From: Phormidium tenue FACHB-886
Lineage (GTDB): Bacteria; Cyanobacteriota; Cyanobacteriia; Elainellales; Elainellaceae
Length of the DNA stretch: 64,000 bases
Assembly: GCF_014764505.1 (NCBI RefSeq)
Contig: NZ_JACXWX010000003.1
Coordinates: 62,001-126,000, forward strand
Direction: 5' to 3'
Shown here: positions 1 to 8,974 of the stretch, piece after piece
Numbering within the stretch: the stretch's first letter is position 1
Layout of the letters: each line of letters begins with the position of its first letter
The notes under the pieces: model-generated
Seen by the model: the letters and a program-made list of their open reading frames with translations, nothing else
What the model was told of the DNA's origin: nothing
The model's database searches: none
Made by a program: the position numbers and the translations under genes

Positions 1-668
1 TTGGAGAACAGGAATTCGCTGGTTGTCTGTTGACCATCTTGCTCGGCTTGAATTGAACGACGGCTCAAAATATAGTAGCCGCCCACGTTCTCGTACTCAT
101 CTTCAAACACCTGTGAGCCTTTCTGCTCGCCCGTTTGAGCATCGTGATACACGGAGTCGTAGCGGTGCGATAGATAGCCCTGACCCGTTTGGTGGCTGCC
201 GAAGGTGTTGATCGTCACCACAACATTGTGAATATGACGATGCACTAAAGAAACTTCGTTATTACGGACTTTGTAGCGATCGCCCATCGCCTTCCCGCTC
301 ACAAAAATCTCCACTGCGCCTGTTTCATCCGTTTCGCCCAACGTGAAGCGGTTTTCGCCGTGGCTCTGCTCAAAGGTATTGCGGACACGGTGAATGGCAA
401 TTTCCCAGGCTTGCCCCATCAGTGCCTTTTTCGCTGCTTCGTCTGACACCTCAGTAACTTCGTGCGCTAAGTTGCCGTCGCCTTTCGGGTAAATCTTGAG
501 TTTGCCCTTGTAGGTTTGGTCTCCTTCCTTCAAGACGACATCTGCCGTGTAGCCCGGAAACTGCTCGTCCCAGGTATAGCGGTTCTCATATGCCGCCCGA
601 AACAACGATCGCGCCTCTGGCTGCTCGGTCACTTGCTCAACGGTTTTATCAATCAGTTGTTCAGACAT
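1..668 (-). CDS. DUF3386 family protein, 3' end outside window
   Basis: The minus-strand frame opens with ATG at 668 (MSEQLIDKTVEQ) and stays open to the window edge, about 222 codons. The text matches the cyanobacterial DUF3386 family as I remember it: ARSLFRAAYENRYTW near the N-terminus, then FPGYTADV, FTLGETDETGAVEI in the middle and FEDEYENVGGYYI near the end. The family is about 210-220 residues long, so only a few codons are probably missing. No signal peptide or membrane segment is seen. The function is unknown; it is probably a soluble cytoplasmic protein. An AAGGGA stretch just upstream of the ATG is a plausible ribosome binding site. Confidence 0.85.
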   Translation of the reverse strand, partial: MSEQLIDKTVEQVTEQPEARSLFRAAYENRYTWDEQFPGYTADVVLKEGDQTYKGKLKIYPKGDGNLAHEVTEVSDEAAKKALMGQAWEIAIHRVRNTFEQSHGENRFTLGETDETGAVEIFVSGKAMGDRYKVRNNEVSLVHRHIHNVVVTINTFGSHQTGQGYLSHRYDSVYHDAQTGEQKGSQVFEDEYENVGGYYILSRRSIQAEQDGQQTTSEFLFS

Positions 669-723
669 GCGTTTCCCTTGTTGACACCAGTTCTCAGTTT
701 AACGTGACTTCGACAGGGCTGTT

Positions 724-2766
724 TTAGCCACTCAACCTTGCTTTCGCCTCTCGACGCAGCTTTTGGGCATTTGCATCTTTGGGGTTTAGCTGGAGGGCTT
801 TGTCCAGCGCCACGACCGCCTCTTCATAGCGTTGGAGGTTCAGCAGCGCTGCTCCCCTAGTTTTCCAGGCTTCGGCAGAATTGCGCTGGATGCGGATTCC
901 CTCATCTAGAGCAGTCAAAGCTTCGGCAGAACGTCCTAGCATTTGCAGCGCCACGCCCCGTTTTACCCAACCGTTAGCAAAGTCCGGTTTGGAAAAGGTC
1001 ACTTCTTCATAAATTTTTAGCGCTTCGTAGGTGCGGTTTTGCTGAAGCAGCGCATTCCCTTTGCTCCAGAGGGCTTCTGGGTAGTCAGGTCGATAGGCAA
1101 GGGCATCATTGCAGGCAACAACCGCCTCTTCTGGACGCTTCAGCAGGTTTAGCGTTTCGCAGCGTCCGGCGTAAGCTTCGGCAGAGTTCACATTTAGCGC
1201 GATCGCTTGGTTATAAAGCGACAGGGCGTCTTGATACTGCCCTTTCTGCTGAAGCTGTCCGGCCCGATTCACAAAAAAGGCAGCTCTTTTGATCGGATCG
1301 CTTGGTGGAGGCAGGTCGGCTGCAACCGAGGGATCGACAGTGGGAGGGATGGAGGGATCAGAGCGCTCGCTCTGATATTGCACAACTTTTGTGGCTACCA
1401 ACGCTGCCCCGACTGCCAGCGCGATCGCCAGCAGCAACCCCCAGCGCCACCGAGCAGGACGCGAGCTGTTGACAGGCTGCTCTGCTGGTGGAGGTGGACG
1501 GCTAACAACCTGAGTGAAGCCAGTACCCATGGTGTTGCCAGTGCCGTTGGTATTGCCAGTGTTGCCAGTACCATTCCTAGTACCACTAGTGCCACTATAC
1601 GTACTGCTGTAAGCACCACTGTACGTGCCATTGTGAGCAGCGCCGCTATGATTGCCGGTGTGATTACCGTTATAGCCGCCATTGCTGGCAGTTCCGCCAT
1701 TTGAGCTAGATGAACTCCCCACCGGAGATTCTTCAAAATCCCAGAGCGCTGTGGGCGTTAAGTCATCGGCAGAGAGCGTAAAGTCTGCTTCACTAAAATC
1801 TGCGATTGGCAGCGGCAGACTACCCAACTGCCCCATTGGAGCAACTGTCGTTCCGGGCTCTACTGTGCCGTTAGTGGAGACGGGCAGCGGAAACAGCTCT
1901 AACGGATTGACAATGGCCAGCGGAATCATCTCAAGCGCTTCTAGAGCTTCGATCGCCGTATGGTACCGCTCCCGAAAGTCGTAGCGCACCATTCGATCCA
2001 ACACTTGAGCCAGCGTCGGGTGCAGGTTAGGAACATGGTGATGCCAGGCAATCTCGCCCTTGAGATCTTCACCCAAATGTCGAGGATGGATGCCCGTCAG
2101 AGCTTGAATTCCTAGAATTCCAACGGCATAAATATCGCTGCTGAAACGCGGCTTCCCGGCCAGCTGCTCGTTGGGCATATAGCCCTGCGTCCCGATCGAG
2201 ATAGTGATGTTGGTCTGTCCTTCTTCCGGTTCAACTCCTGGGCTGCTGACCTGTTTAACTGCGCCAAAGTCAATGAGAACAATGCGGCGATCGACAGTGC
2301 GGCGAATCAGGTTAGAGGGTTTTAGATCGCGGTGAATAACTTGGCTTTCATGCACAAATGCCAACACCTTCAGGATGTCTTTTAGAAAAAACACGACCTG
2401 ATTTTCTGACCAGAATTTGCCCTCTACTAGTTCTTTGGTGAGTGGCTGACCTTCGACAAATTCCTGAGCCAGATAAAATTCTTGCCGATCTTCAAAATGG
2501 GCAAGCAGCCGGGGGATCTGATCATGATTCCCAAGCTGATAAAGAACTTGCGCCTCAGTGTTGAAGCAGCGTCTTGCCATCTGCAGCGTGTCATCACTGC
2601 GGATCTGCGGTTTGAGCTGCTTGACTACACAGCGCGGATGACCAGGCAAATGCAAGTCTTCTGCGAGAAACGTCCGACCGAATCCGCCCACTCCTAGCTG
2701 GCTGATAACTTTATAGCGCCCGCCCAGAGGCTTGTCTGAGCTGATCGGGGAAGAGGAGCGACTCAT
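724..2766 (-). CDS. Membrane-anchored Ser/Thr protein kinase with C-terminal TPR repeats
   Basis: This 680-residue protein starts with a eukaryotic-type kinase domain (about residues 17-285). It shows the glycine loop LGVGGFGRTF, lysine K49, the catalytic loop HRDLKPSN (145-152), DFG (166-168) and an APE-like GYMPNEQ segment, so it should be active. An Asn/Gly/Thr-rich linker (about 355-420) follows, then a proline-rich patch, one membrane helix (GLLLAIALAVGAALVATKVV) and four or five TPR units in the last 170 residues. The topology puts the kinase in the cytoplasm and the TPRs in the periplasm or lumen. This architecture is common among cyanobacterial SPKs. The ligand and targets are unknown. 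It is transcribed alone. Confidence 0.93.
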   Translation of the reverse strand: MSRSSSPISSDKPLGGRYKVISQLGVGGFGRTFLAEDLHLPGHPRCVVKQLKPQIRSDDTLQMARRCFNTEAQVLYQLGNHDQIPRLLAHFEDRQEFYLAQEFVEGQPLTKELVEGKFWSENQVVFFLKDILKVLAFVHESQVIHRDLKPSNLIRRTVDRRIVLIDFGAVKQVSSPGVEPEEGQTNITISIGTQGYMPNEQLAGKPRFSSDIYAVGILGIQALTGIHPRHLGEDLKGEIAWHHHVPNLHPTLAQVLDRMVRYDFRERYHTAIEALEALEMIPLAIVNPLELFPLPVSTNGTVEPGTTVAPMGQLGSLPLPIADFSEADFTLSADDLTPTALWDFEESPVGSSSSSNGGTASNGGYNGNHTGNHSGAAHNGTYSGAYSSTYSGTSGTRNGTGNTGNTNGTGNTMGTGFTQVVSRPPPPAEQPVNSSRPARWRWGLLLAIALAVGAALVATKVVQYQSERSDPSIPPTVDPSVAADLPPPSDPIKRAAFFVNRAGQLQQKGQYQDALSLYNQAIALNVNSAEAYAGRCETLNLLKRPEEAVVACNDALAYRPDYPEALWSKGNALLQQNRTYEALKIYEEVTFSKPDFANGWVKRGVALQMLGRSAEALTALDEGIRIQRNSAEAWKTRGAALLNLQRYEEAVVALDKALQLNPKDANAQKLRREAKARLSG

Positions 2767-3514
2767 GATGAAATTGGCTTCGCGAAAGTTCAGTCACAAT
2801 CAAGCCTCAGAAAATGAAGCCATAAGAGGCAGAAGGCGTTTCAGAGTCTTGCCCAGAGGCAACCGATTAGAACAGATGGCTGTAGATGCGGGACGTAGAT
2901 GCGAACTGTAGATACGCGAGAGACAAGAAAGCCTTATAAATCTTACTTCAGCCTGAAGAAGTAAACCGGATTCATTCCCCTATCTCTGCCTAAACTTCAA
3001 CCCCCTGAATGTCAATAGGGTTGGTGATTGAGTTTCAACCTGTCGGTGGTGGGAGGCTTTTGCTCGCTGACCACCGCTCACACCACAAAATCTACACTGC
3101 ACCCAGCATTGACTAGAATCAAAGCTGTATTTTTGAAGCCTCATAGCGCTCTCAAAAACCAGTTTTTCCCCTGAAATGTGCCCTCTGCTGCTAATTTAAT
3201 AGCAGCTTGCTCGATGTCAACCTGACGTTCAACTTTTATCTTTCATCCTAATCTTAATGTATAGCCGAAGCAGTACACGGCAGAGGATTTTAAGGAAGGA
3301 TGCAGGATGCTACAGCAAAGCAGCCGTTAATCTATTGGAGATAAGTAGAACAACCTATTCAAATTGCTATTTAGTCGCTGTGATTCTGTTTTTCACAGCC
3401 CAAAAGCAAATGACGCAGTATTCAAAAAATCTCCACACCTGCTAAACCCCTGCGCCAGAAATGTAACAAGAAATTTAATAAAGTGCAAAGCGGTACGAAT
3501 CAGCCGCTAATTCA
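2767..3514. other. Intergenic region of about 750 bp, no gene supported
   Basis: This lies upstream of the kinase gene and downstream of the thioredoxin-like gene, both on the minus strand, so it should hold the kinase promoter. A short inverted repeat (CGGTGGT at 3044-3050, ACCACCG at 3070-3076) could be a weak hairpin. A 62-codon plus-strand frame at 3257-3445 has no recognisable features and is not called. Confidence 0.5.
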
Positions 3515-4186
3515 CTAGTTTTGCGTTGATACCTCGTTGGGGTGTCGCCGCTTAAGTTCTACCGATTCCGATCGCGGCAGCAAATCAAACACTTCCCGTA
3601 AGACATCATCAACGGTTTCATAGGCGATTGTTCCCTTCTCGTTGAAGACGACTTTGCCAGATTGATCGAGCACTACGGTTTGGGGTACATAGCCTTCATA
3701 GTAATAGCCTGGTTCGCTGGGGGTGTAGCTGGGTTTAGAAGGAATAGAATCGGCGCTAACAGGCACAAGGTTGGCAGCCCGACCGTAAAAAGCGTCGATC
3801 TGCGTTACAACCGAGGCATATTGCTTGCAGTCCTTGCTGTCGTCAATATAATAAACCAGCACAATTGGGCGTTGACCGCGAAGAGATTCGGCAAGCGTCA
3901 CTCTGGGCGGCACAAGCGACCCGTTGCCAGCATACAGCGGAAAAATATTGCCATCATAGCGATCGTCATCTATCCCTGCCCAAGCAGCAGGTGTTGCCAG
4001 CAGCAAACCCAGCAGCATAACGATGAGAACAGCCCCACCGCGGCTCGATAGCTGCCGTAATCGGTGTGAACGACAGATGACTTGGTAAAACAATGGAGCT
4101 TTTGCCAGAGACGCAGCCAGCCCTGCTGTTAAAAAGCAGCGCAACTGGGATAACTGCTTAATAATTAGAAATTTCTTGAAATTCAT
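3515..4186 (-). CDS. Thioredoxin-like thylakoid protein (PSI accumulation factor-like)
   Basis: The mature part (from GIDDDRYDGNIFPLYAGNGS) matches a cyanobacterial thioredoxin-fold family that databases often label thylakoid membrane photosystem I accumulation factor. A hydrophobic stretch (AVLIVMLLGLLLATPAAWA) ending in an AWA site directly before GIDDD indicates a signal peptide and a lumenal or periplasmic location. There is no CXXC: the redox position reads DDSKDCKQY with one cysteine. I place the start at the ATG at 4186 (MNFKKFLIIKQ), giving 223 residues. The frame is open to an ATG at 4306, but that would overlap the upstream gene by 23 bases and lengthen the leader beyond family size. 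It is last in a likely operon with the receiver-DUF3685 gene. Confidence 0.8.
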   Translation of the reverse strand: MNFKKFLIIKQLSQLRCFLTAGLAASLAKAPLFYQVICRSHRLRQLSSRGGAVLIVMLLGLLLATPAAWAGIDDDRYDGNIFPLYAGNGSLVPPRVTLAESLRGQRPIVLVYYIDDSKDCKQYASVVTQIDAFYGRAANLVPVSADSIPSKPSYTPSEPGYYYEGYVPQTVVLDQSGKVVFNEKGTIAYETVDDVLREVFDLLPRSESVELKRRHPNEVSTQN

Positions 4187-4283
4187 CGAACAGATCGTAA
4201 GTCGTGAGGAAGTACCTATGCCATTGTGCAGCATCAAGAGCCAGTCTTTGTGGTTTCTGGCAGAGTAATTAAGCTCTTGTTCC

Positions 4284-6116
4284 TCAGCGCCGCTCCTGCA
4301 GGGCATTGCCCAGTCCCTTTAGGATGCCTCGCCCAACCAAACCAATTCCCCGCCCTACCACTTCAGTCAAGACATAGATCACGCTATTCCCAACCAATGA
4401 AATGACCGATCGCAAGCGAGGGGCAATTGCATCACGAGTTTCCAGGGCAAGCGTTACGGCAAAAGGAATGCCAGAAAGCTGCTCTAGCTCTTGGTTGCGT
4501 GGCGCATAGATCGCAGTTCGCTTAATGCCTTTCCAGGAGAAGACAAACAGTCGATATTGGCTTTCAAAGATCGCCTGTGGATTATGGAAGTAGCGCTCCA
4601 CTCGATATTTCCAAGAAAGATTATTGCGGAACCGCTCGATCTCGCGGCTAGAGAGCAAACGACGGTGATAAAAGGCTTCTTTGATAAGTTCTACGTTGGC
4701 AAAACGATTGAGCAAGGGCTGAATCACTGCGTTTGCCAGCTGGATCAGCAAATTTTCGGTGAGTAACTCGGCGCGGGCTAGCGCCTCAGGATTGCCAGAG
4801 GCATAGGCAACACTATCCACAACAAGCGGCGTTTGAAACAGCAAATGGTTTAGCAGTTCCACGACACCCGGAATTCTATCGAGAATGGCAAGCTGGACGA
4901 TCGCTGTATCTGCCAGCAGGGTGTTTACGACTTCGACCTCCGCTCCCTTGAAGCTGATAGTGTAGTACTTGCCAAAAAAATCCACGACGATCGCCTGCCA
5001 CAGATCCACCAGGATGAGCGATCGCTTTTGGGCGAGCTGAGCAGGCTGCACCTCGGAATAGCGGAGTTCGCTGAGTAAGTCCTCTAGCTTGTGCAGCACC
5101 AAGTAGAACAGCTCTCGCTTCTTGTCTTCCCGCAGAATATCTGTTTCCATCGGTGTTTCTGTTTCGTTCTCTAGGTTGGTCTGCAGCTTTGCCAACACAG
5201 AATCGAACAGCACAGATTGGAGGGTACGGGTATCGGTAGGGGAGGAAGAGAGACTGGATGAGGGCACAAGCGCACTGGCGGAGGGAGCTGGGGCAGTAAG
5301 TTGCGGGGGGGAGGAAATGGGGGTTGGTGGTGATTCTTTAAGTGGCTGTGGTTCGGACGGCTGTGATTCAGATGGCTGTCGTTCAGCCAAGAGCCAGATT
5401 ACTAGCCGTCGGGAGGCTCGCAGTTCGCGTTGCTGTCCGGCGAGGAGGGCGCGATCGAGCAGCGAAAGCTCTAGGCGTTGTAGTTCAGCGTTAACTTGAG
5501 AGAGGGCAGCATCAATTTGCTGAATGCCAGAGTTTCGCAGAGAAGAGCGGAACTGACGGATAAAGGAACGCTGCCTCACGGAAACGGCAGGACGGCGCAA
5601 GATTGAATCAGCAGAATCAGCACTTAGAGCAAGCACGCTTCTGCGGCTCTGGGGTTCTGCACCCGCCTCTACAAAGCGGGATCGACCACGTGCTACCTGC
5701 CGAATCGCCGTTACCAGCTCACCTGCCGATAAGGATTTAGCACAATAGCCCGTTGCACCTACCTGCTGAGCGGCAGCGACCAATACAGGTTCTGCGGTAG
5801 CACCCAAAAAAAGGACGGGAAGTTGAGGATAAAGTGTCTTGATCTGCTGACAAAGCGTAAGCCCCTGCGGGCGAGTGGGCTGTGTTCGACCTAAACCGAT
5901 GTCAAGAATGACTAGATCGATTGCAGGCACAGCTCCTGTCGCTTGGTTTACCAAGTACTGCAGTGCCTCTTCTCCGTCTGCCGCTTCTGCCTCAATCTGC
6001 AATTCTGGATATCGCTCTAGCCAAACTCGCAGCCCCAGCCGAAATACTGCATCTTCATCAATTAACAGTAACCGAAAGCGGCGATCGGCAATTTGAGGCA
6101 AGGCACCAGCACTCAT
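4284..6116 (-). CDS. Response regulator receiver domain fused to DUF3685-type domain
   Basis: The 610-residue protein has an N-terminal receiver domain (about 13-145) with acidic residues D20-E21-D22, the phospho-acceptor D72 in DLVILDIG and lysine K127 in YCAKSLS. A Ser/Pro/Gln-rich linker (about 245-300) leads to a 300-residue C-terminal domain that resembles the cyanobacterial and plastid DUF3685 family (DILREDKKRELFYLVLHKLE, and a hydrophobic C-terminus rich in VVGRGIGLVGRG). There is no DNA-binding helix-turn-helix, so the output is not obviously transcriptional. A strong GAGGAG sits 4-5 bases before the ATG. It begins 26 bases after the stop of the upstream repeat-protein gene, so the two are probably co-transcribed. 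Confidence 0.85.
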   Translation of the reverse strand: MSAGALPQIADRRFRLLLIDEDAVFRLGLRVWLERYPELQIEAEAADGEEALQYLVNQATGAVPAIDLVILDIGLGRTQPTRPQGLTLCQQIKTLYPQLPVLFLGATAEPVLVAAAQQVGATGYCAKSLSAGELVTAIRQVARGRSRFVEAGAEPQSRRSVLALSADSADSILRRPAVSVRQRSFIRQFRSSLRNSGIQQIDAALSQVNAELQRLELSLLDRALLAGQQRELRASRRLVIWLLAERQPSESQPSEPQPLKESPPTPISSPPQLTAPAPSASALVPSSSLSSSPTDTRTLQSVLFDSVLAKLQTNLENETETPMETDILREDKKRELFYLVLHKLEDLLSELRYSEVQPAQLAQKRSLILVDLWQAIVVDFFGKYYTISFKGAEVEVVNTLLADTAIVQLAILDRIPGVVELLNHLLFQTPLVVDSVAYASGNPEALARAELLTENLLIQLANAVIQPLLNRFANVELIKEAFYHRRLLSSREIERFRNNLSWKYRVERYFHNPQAIFESQYRLFVFSWKGIKRTAIYAPRNQELEQLSGIPFAVTLALETRDAIAPRLRSVISLVGNSVIYVLTEVVGRGIGLVGRGILKGLGNALQERR

Positions 6117-6142
6117 AAGCTCCTCTAACTTATCTATCCCCC

Positions 6143-8455
6143 TTACTCATAGTACCGCTCGTCATAATACCCTTCGTAAGAGGCTCGGGGTCGCAGGGAA
6201 CGTTCTTCAACTGGGGGCGGAGGCGGGTTGTCGGAGGGGAGCGGGTCAGGTTCTACGATGATCGGCGGTTCGGGGTCAACAGGTTCAGGATCGATGGGTG
6301 CCTCAGGGCTGGTTTCAGCGGTGGGGCTGGGCGGTACAAGGTCAATACTGGGCAACGGTTCGGGGTCTGCCGAGAAAGGAGACTCTTCGGGTGAGTCCGT
6401 CGGCAAGTCGGGCGAGTTGGGGTCAACATCGAGATCGTAGGAGTCTAGATCGGGTAATGAAGGCTCTTCGATAGGGATAATTGGTTCTTGTGCTCGCCGC
6501 CAGCCGGCAATTGCCCCTTGAGCTTCGTTATAGAGTGCTCGCCCAGATGCGATCTGGCTGGCAGTGTTGATTGCCGCAGACAGATCGCCATTTCTGGCTT
6601 GGGCACGGGCACGTTCGAGAATCGGCTGATCGACAGCAAGCTGAGCCTTGATAATCTGCTGGGCTTGCCAATCAGCGATCAGCCCTTGAGCTTTTGCGTA
6701 GAGGGCACGACCCGATTGAATATTGGTGGCACGGGCGATCGCTGCGTCCAGATCACCCTGGCTAGCAAGCGCCACTGCTTGATCGAGGAATGGCTGGTCT
6801 TCGATCGCTTCAATCTGGTCTCGCCAAGTCGCAATCAAATCTTGCGATCGTCCCCTTAGAGCTCGTCCTTTAGCAATGTGGCTAGCTTGAGCAATCGCGG
6901 CTTGCAGGTCAGGTACTTTTCCAGATTTGGCGAGGGCTTCGGCGCGGGCTAAATAAGGCTGGTCTTCCATGCGCTCGATTTCGTCAACCCAGTAGGAAAT
7001 CAGCGTTTGCGCCTGTCTCCGTCGGGGGCGATCGGCTCCAATTTCTTTTGCCTGGGCGATGGCTAGCTGCAAACTCGATCGCTGCCCCAGACTAGCAGTA
7101 GTCGTTGCATACTGGAGCTGGATCATGTCTTGCAGCTGTGCCTGCCAGTTCTGCTGATGGATTTTGGCTTGCTTATAAAACGGGCTATCTGGCTTAATTT
7201 GTTTGATTGCTGCAACCGCCTCAGTCATATTCCATATTTGCGGCAGTGAGGGCAACCAACGCGAGTTAACCTGGCTAGCTAAACGGTAGGCGTTTCCAAA
7301 CTGGAGCAAATCGACAAGTTCAGGGCTGGGCTTAATATTATTTGGCAATTGCAGCAGTGTTGCCGCTGCCGTCGTGTCGCCTTGTTGCCATTTCTCAATG
7401 CCCATGCCCAGAAGCTTTTGGCTCCACTGCTGCACCTGCACTCGGGCATCAGCCTCGGCAAAGGTTTTTTGGGGTACTTGCTGCGCCAAGACGATCGCCT
7501 GAGTGAGCTGGGGGGCTGCACCACCCACCGCTGCTTTTTTAGCCTGGCTGAACACCTGCCACGCTTGCTTTTCAGCACCTAGCTGCTGCGCCAAAGCGCC
7601 TGCACGGGTGATGCGCCAATAGTCTTGGCTGAAGTCATCGAACTGGGTAATGTGCTGGTAGGCATCATTCCATCTCTGCTGCTTCATCGCAGCATGGGCT
7701 TTAGCGACGATCGCTTCTCCGGCTTGCCATTGCTTATTCCAGTAGGCAAGCGCTTCTTGGGCCTCGGCGTAGGTTTCGGTTGTTTTGGGGATGTGACTCA
7801 GGATGGCGATCGCGCTCTTGAGATCGCTCTGCAGCACTTTGTCGCGGGCGATCCGCAGCAGCTGCTTTGACCATTCTTCTTGAAGCCGTTTGGCTTCGCC
7901 CTGCAGCGGGTGGTCATTGTCCCAGCGTTTCACTAGGTTCAGCCCGGCGATAATTTTGTTTTGTTCACCCGATTGGGCAGCCTCACGAGCGCAGTAGAGC
8001 CGTTCGCCATCGAGCGTTAGCTCAGCCGGACTCCCGCAGTCAATCGGCGGCGGCAGCGTAACGAGCCACAGAACGGCAGCCGCTCCCATGCCCCCAAACA
8101 GCCCCAGTGCTGCTAGCCACAGCAGCGACCAGCGCCAAGGTTTCGAGCGGGGATCGGGTGGGGGAGGGGGTGAAGCAGGCGCTTTCGTAGGAGCAGGGCT
8201 AGCAGTGTCGTTGGCAGGGCTACTCGGTTGGGTAGAGGCTTGGACTTCAGAGGCTTGGACTTCAGAGGCTTGGACTTCAGACGCTTCGATATCGCTGGCA
8301 TGACTAATGGGCAGCTTCCCGGAAGCAGACTGAGGCGATCGTTCCTGCTTCGGGTGATCCAGGGGCGATCGGGTTTGCTGTAATTTGGTTTTACCTGCCA
8401 GAAATTTAGCAAATCGATTTTTGCCTATTCCAGAATTCAATTGCTGCTTTGTCAT
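6143..8455 (-). CDS. Single-pass membrane protein with degenerate alpha-helical repeats (paralogue A)
   Basis: The start is set at the ATG at 8455 (MTKQQLNSG) because GGGGAC lies a few bases upstream. An in-frame ATG at 8470 lacks such a site. The product is 770 residues: a cytoplasmic low-complexity head, one membrane helix (LLWLAALGLFGGMGAAAVLWL, about 120-140), then an extracytoplasmic repeat region with units of roughly 40-50 residues built on GRALYAKAQGLIADWQAQ-like helices, and an acidic Pro/Glu-rich tail. Relatives are often named chromosome segregation ATPase, but no Walker A or B motif is visible, so that name is not supported. It precedes the receiver-DUF3685 gene by 26 bases and has a paralogue immediately upstream at 8975-11062. 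Confidence 0.8.
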   Translation of the reverse strand: MTKQQLNSGIGKNRFAKFLAGKTKLQQTRSPLDHPKQERSPQSASGKLPISHASDIEASEVQASEVQASEVQASTQPSSPANDTASPAPTKAPASPPPPPDPRSKPWRWSLLWLAALGLFGGMGAAAVLWLVTLPPPIDCGSPAELTLDGERLYCAREAAQSGEQNKIIAGLNLVKRWDNDHPLQGEAKRLQEEWSKQLLRIARDKVLQSDLKSAIAILSHIPKTTETYAEAQEALAYWNKQWQAGEAIVAKAHAAMKQQRWNDAYQHITQFDDFSQDYWRITRAGALAQQLGAEKQAWQVFSQAKKAAVGGAAPQLTQAIVLAQQVPQKTFAEADARVQVQQWSQKLLGMGIEKWQQGDTTAAATLLQLPNNIKPSPELVDLLQFGNAYRLASQVNSRWLPSLPQIWNMTEAVAAIKQIKPDSPFYKQAKIHQQNWQAQLQDMIQLQYATTTASLGQRSSLQLAIAQAKEIGADRPRRRQAQTLISYWVDEIERMEDQPYLARAEALAKSGKVPDLQAAIAQASHIAKGRALRGRSQDLIATWRDQIEAIEDQPFLDQAVALASQGDLDAAIARATNIQSGRALYAKAQGLIADWQAQQIIKAQLAVDQPILERARAQARNGDLSAAINTASQIASGRALYNEAQGAIAGWRRAQEPIIPIEEPSLPDLDSYDLDVDPNSPDLPTDSPEESPFSADPEPLPSIDLVPPSPTAETSPEAPIDPEPVDPEPPIIVEPDPLPSDNPPPPPVEERSLRPRASYEGYYDERYYE
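8236..8280 (-). repeat. Three perfect 15-bp tandem repeats inside paralogue A
   Basis: The unit AGGCTTGGACTTCAG (plus strand) occurs three times without a mismatch. It encodes three copies of the pentapeptide EVQAS in the cytoplasmic head of the membrane protein. The length is a multiple of three, so copy-number change keeps the frame. Confidence 0.95.
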
Positions 8456-8744
8456 GAGTCCCCATCCCACACCGCACCATTCGGGCTAAATCAATCAACC
8501 GTTGCTAAAGGCTGTAGCGCTGCTATATTCGGTTTGCTGAGCTTGCTTGCAATCTTGCTGCTGAAGCTGCACTGCTATCTCTTACCCTTCATTATCTACA
8601 TCTACACAGGTAGTCAGCCTCGTCCAGCTCAAAATATTGAAGCCTGAAATGCTAAGAATTCAATATCTTCTTCAGCTCTCTTTCAGATCTCTGCCTTTTG
8701 ATGTCTGCTTAGAGCTGAGAAGTTGCTTTTTATGCTTTGAGGTT

Positions 8745-8936
8745 ATGCCTCCCCCTAACCCGTTTACAAAAGGGGGAACTGTTCAAAATTGCCCTTTCAC
8801 TTGAGGCTGTGGATACCCCAGTCTCTCTTAAAAAGGGGAAGCCGTTCGGTAACGTTGACTTAGCTACCCTGAAAAGGCTAACGCATCACCGTTCAAAATC
8901 ATCCTTCTCAAGTGGGGGCAAACCCCTTAACGGATG
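8745..8936. repeat. Dispersed intergenic repeat module, copy A
   Basis: The 519-base gap 8456-8974 contains no credible gene. Its second half carries a C-run/G-run module: CCCCCTAACCCGTTTACAAA, then AGGGGGAAC and GTTCAAAAT, with a second GTTCAAAATCATCC further on. The same order of motifs occurs at 26128-26230, and looser relatives lie at 13020-13285 and 57485-57615. This suggests a degenerate non-coding repeat family. The first half (8456-8740) should hold the promoter of paralogue A. Confidence 0.5.
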
Positions 8937-8974
8937 AAAATAGCTTTTTCAGATATCCTCTACAGCTGTGAAGC

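Noticed and set aside
3257-3445. 62-codon plus-strand ORF in the gap after the kinase
   Set aside because: No ribosome site, no recognisable features, biased composition; likely chance.
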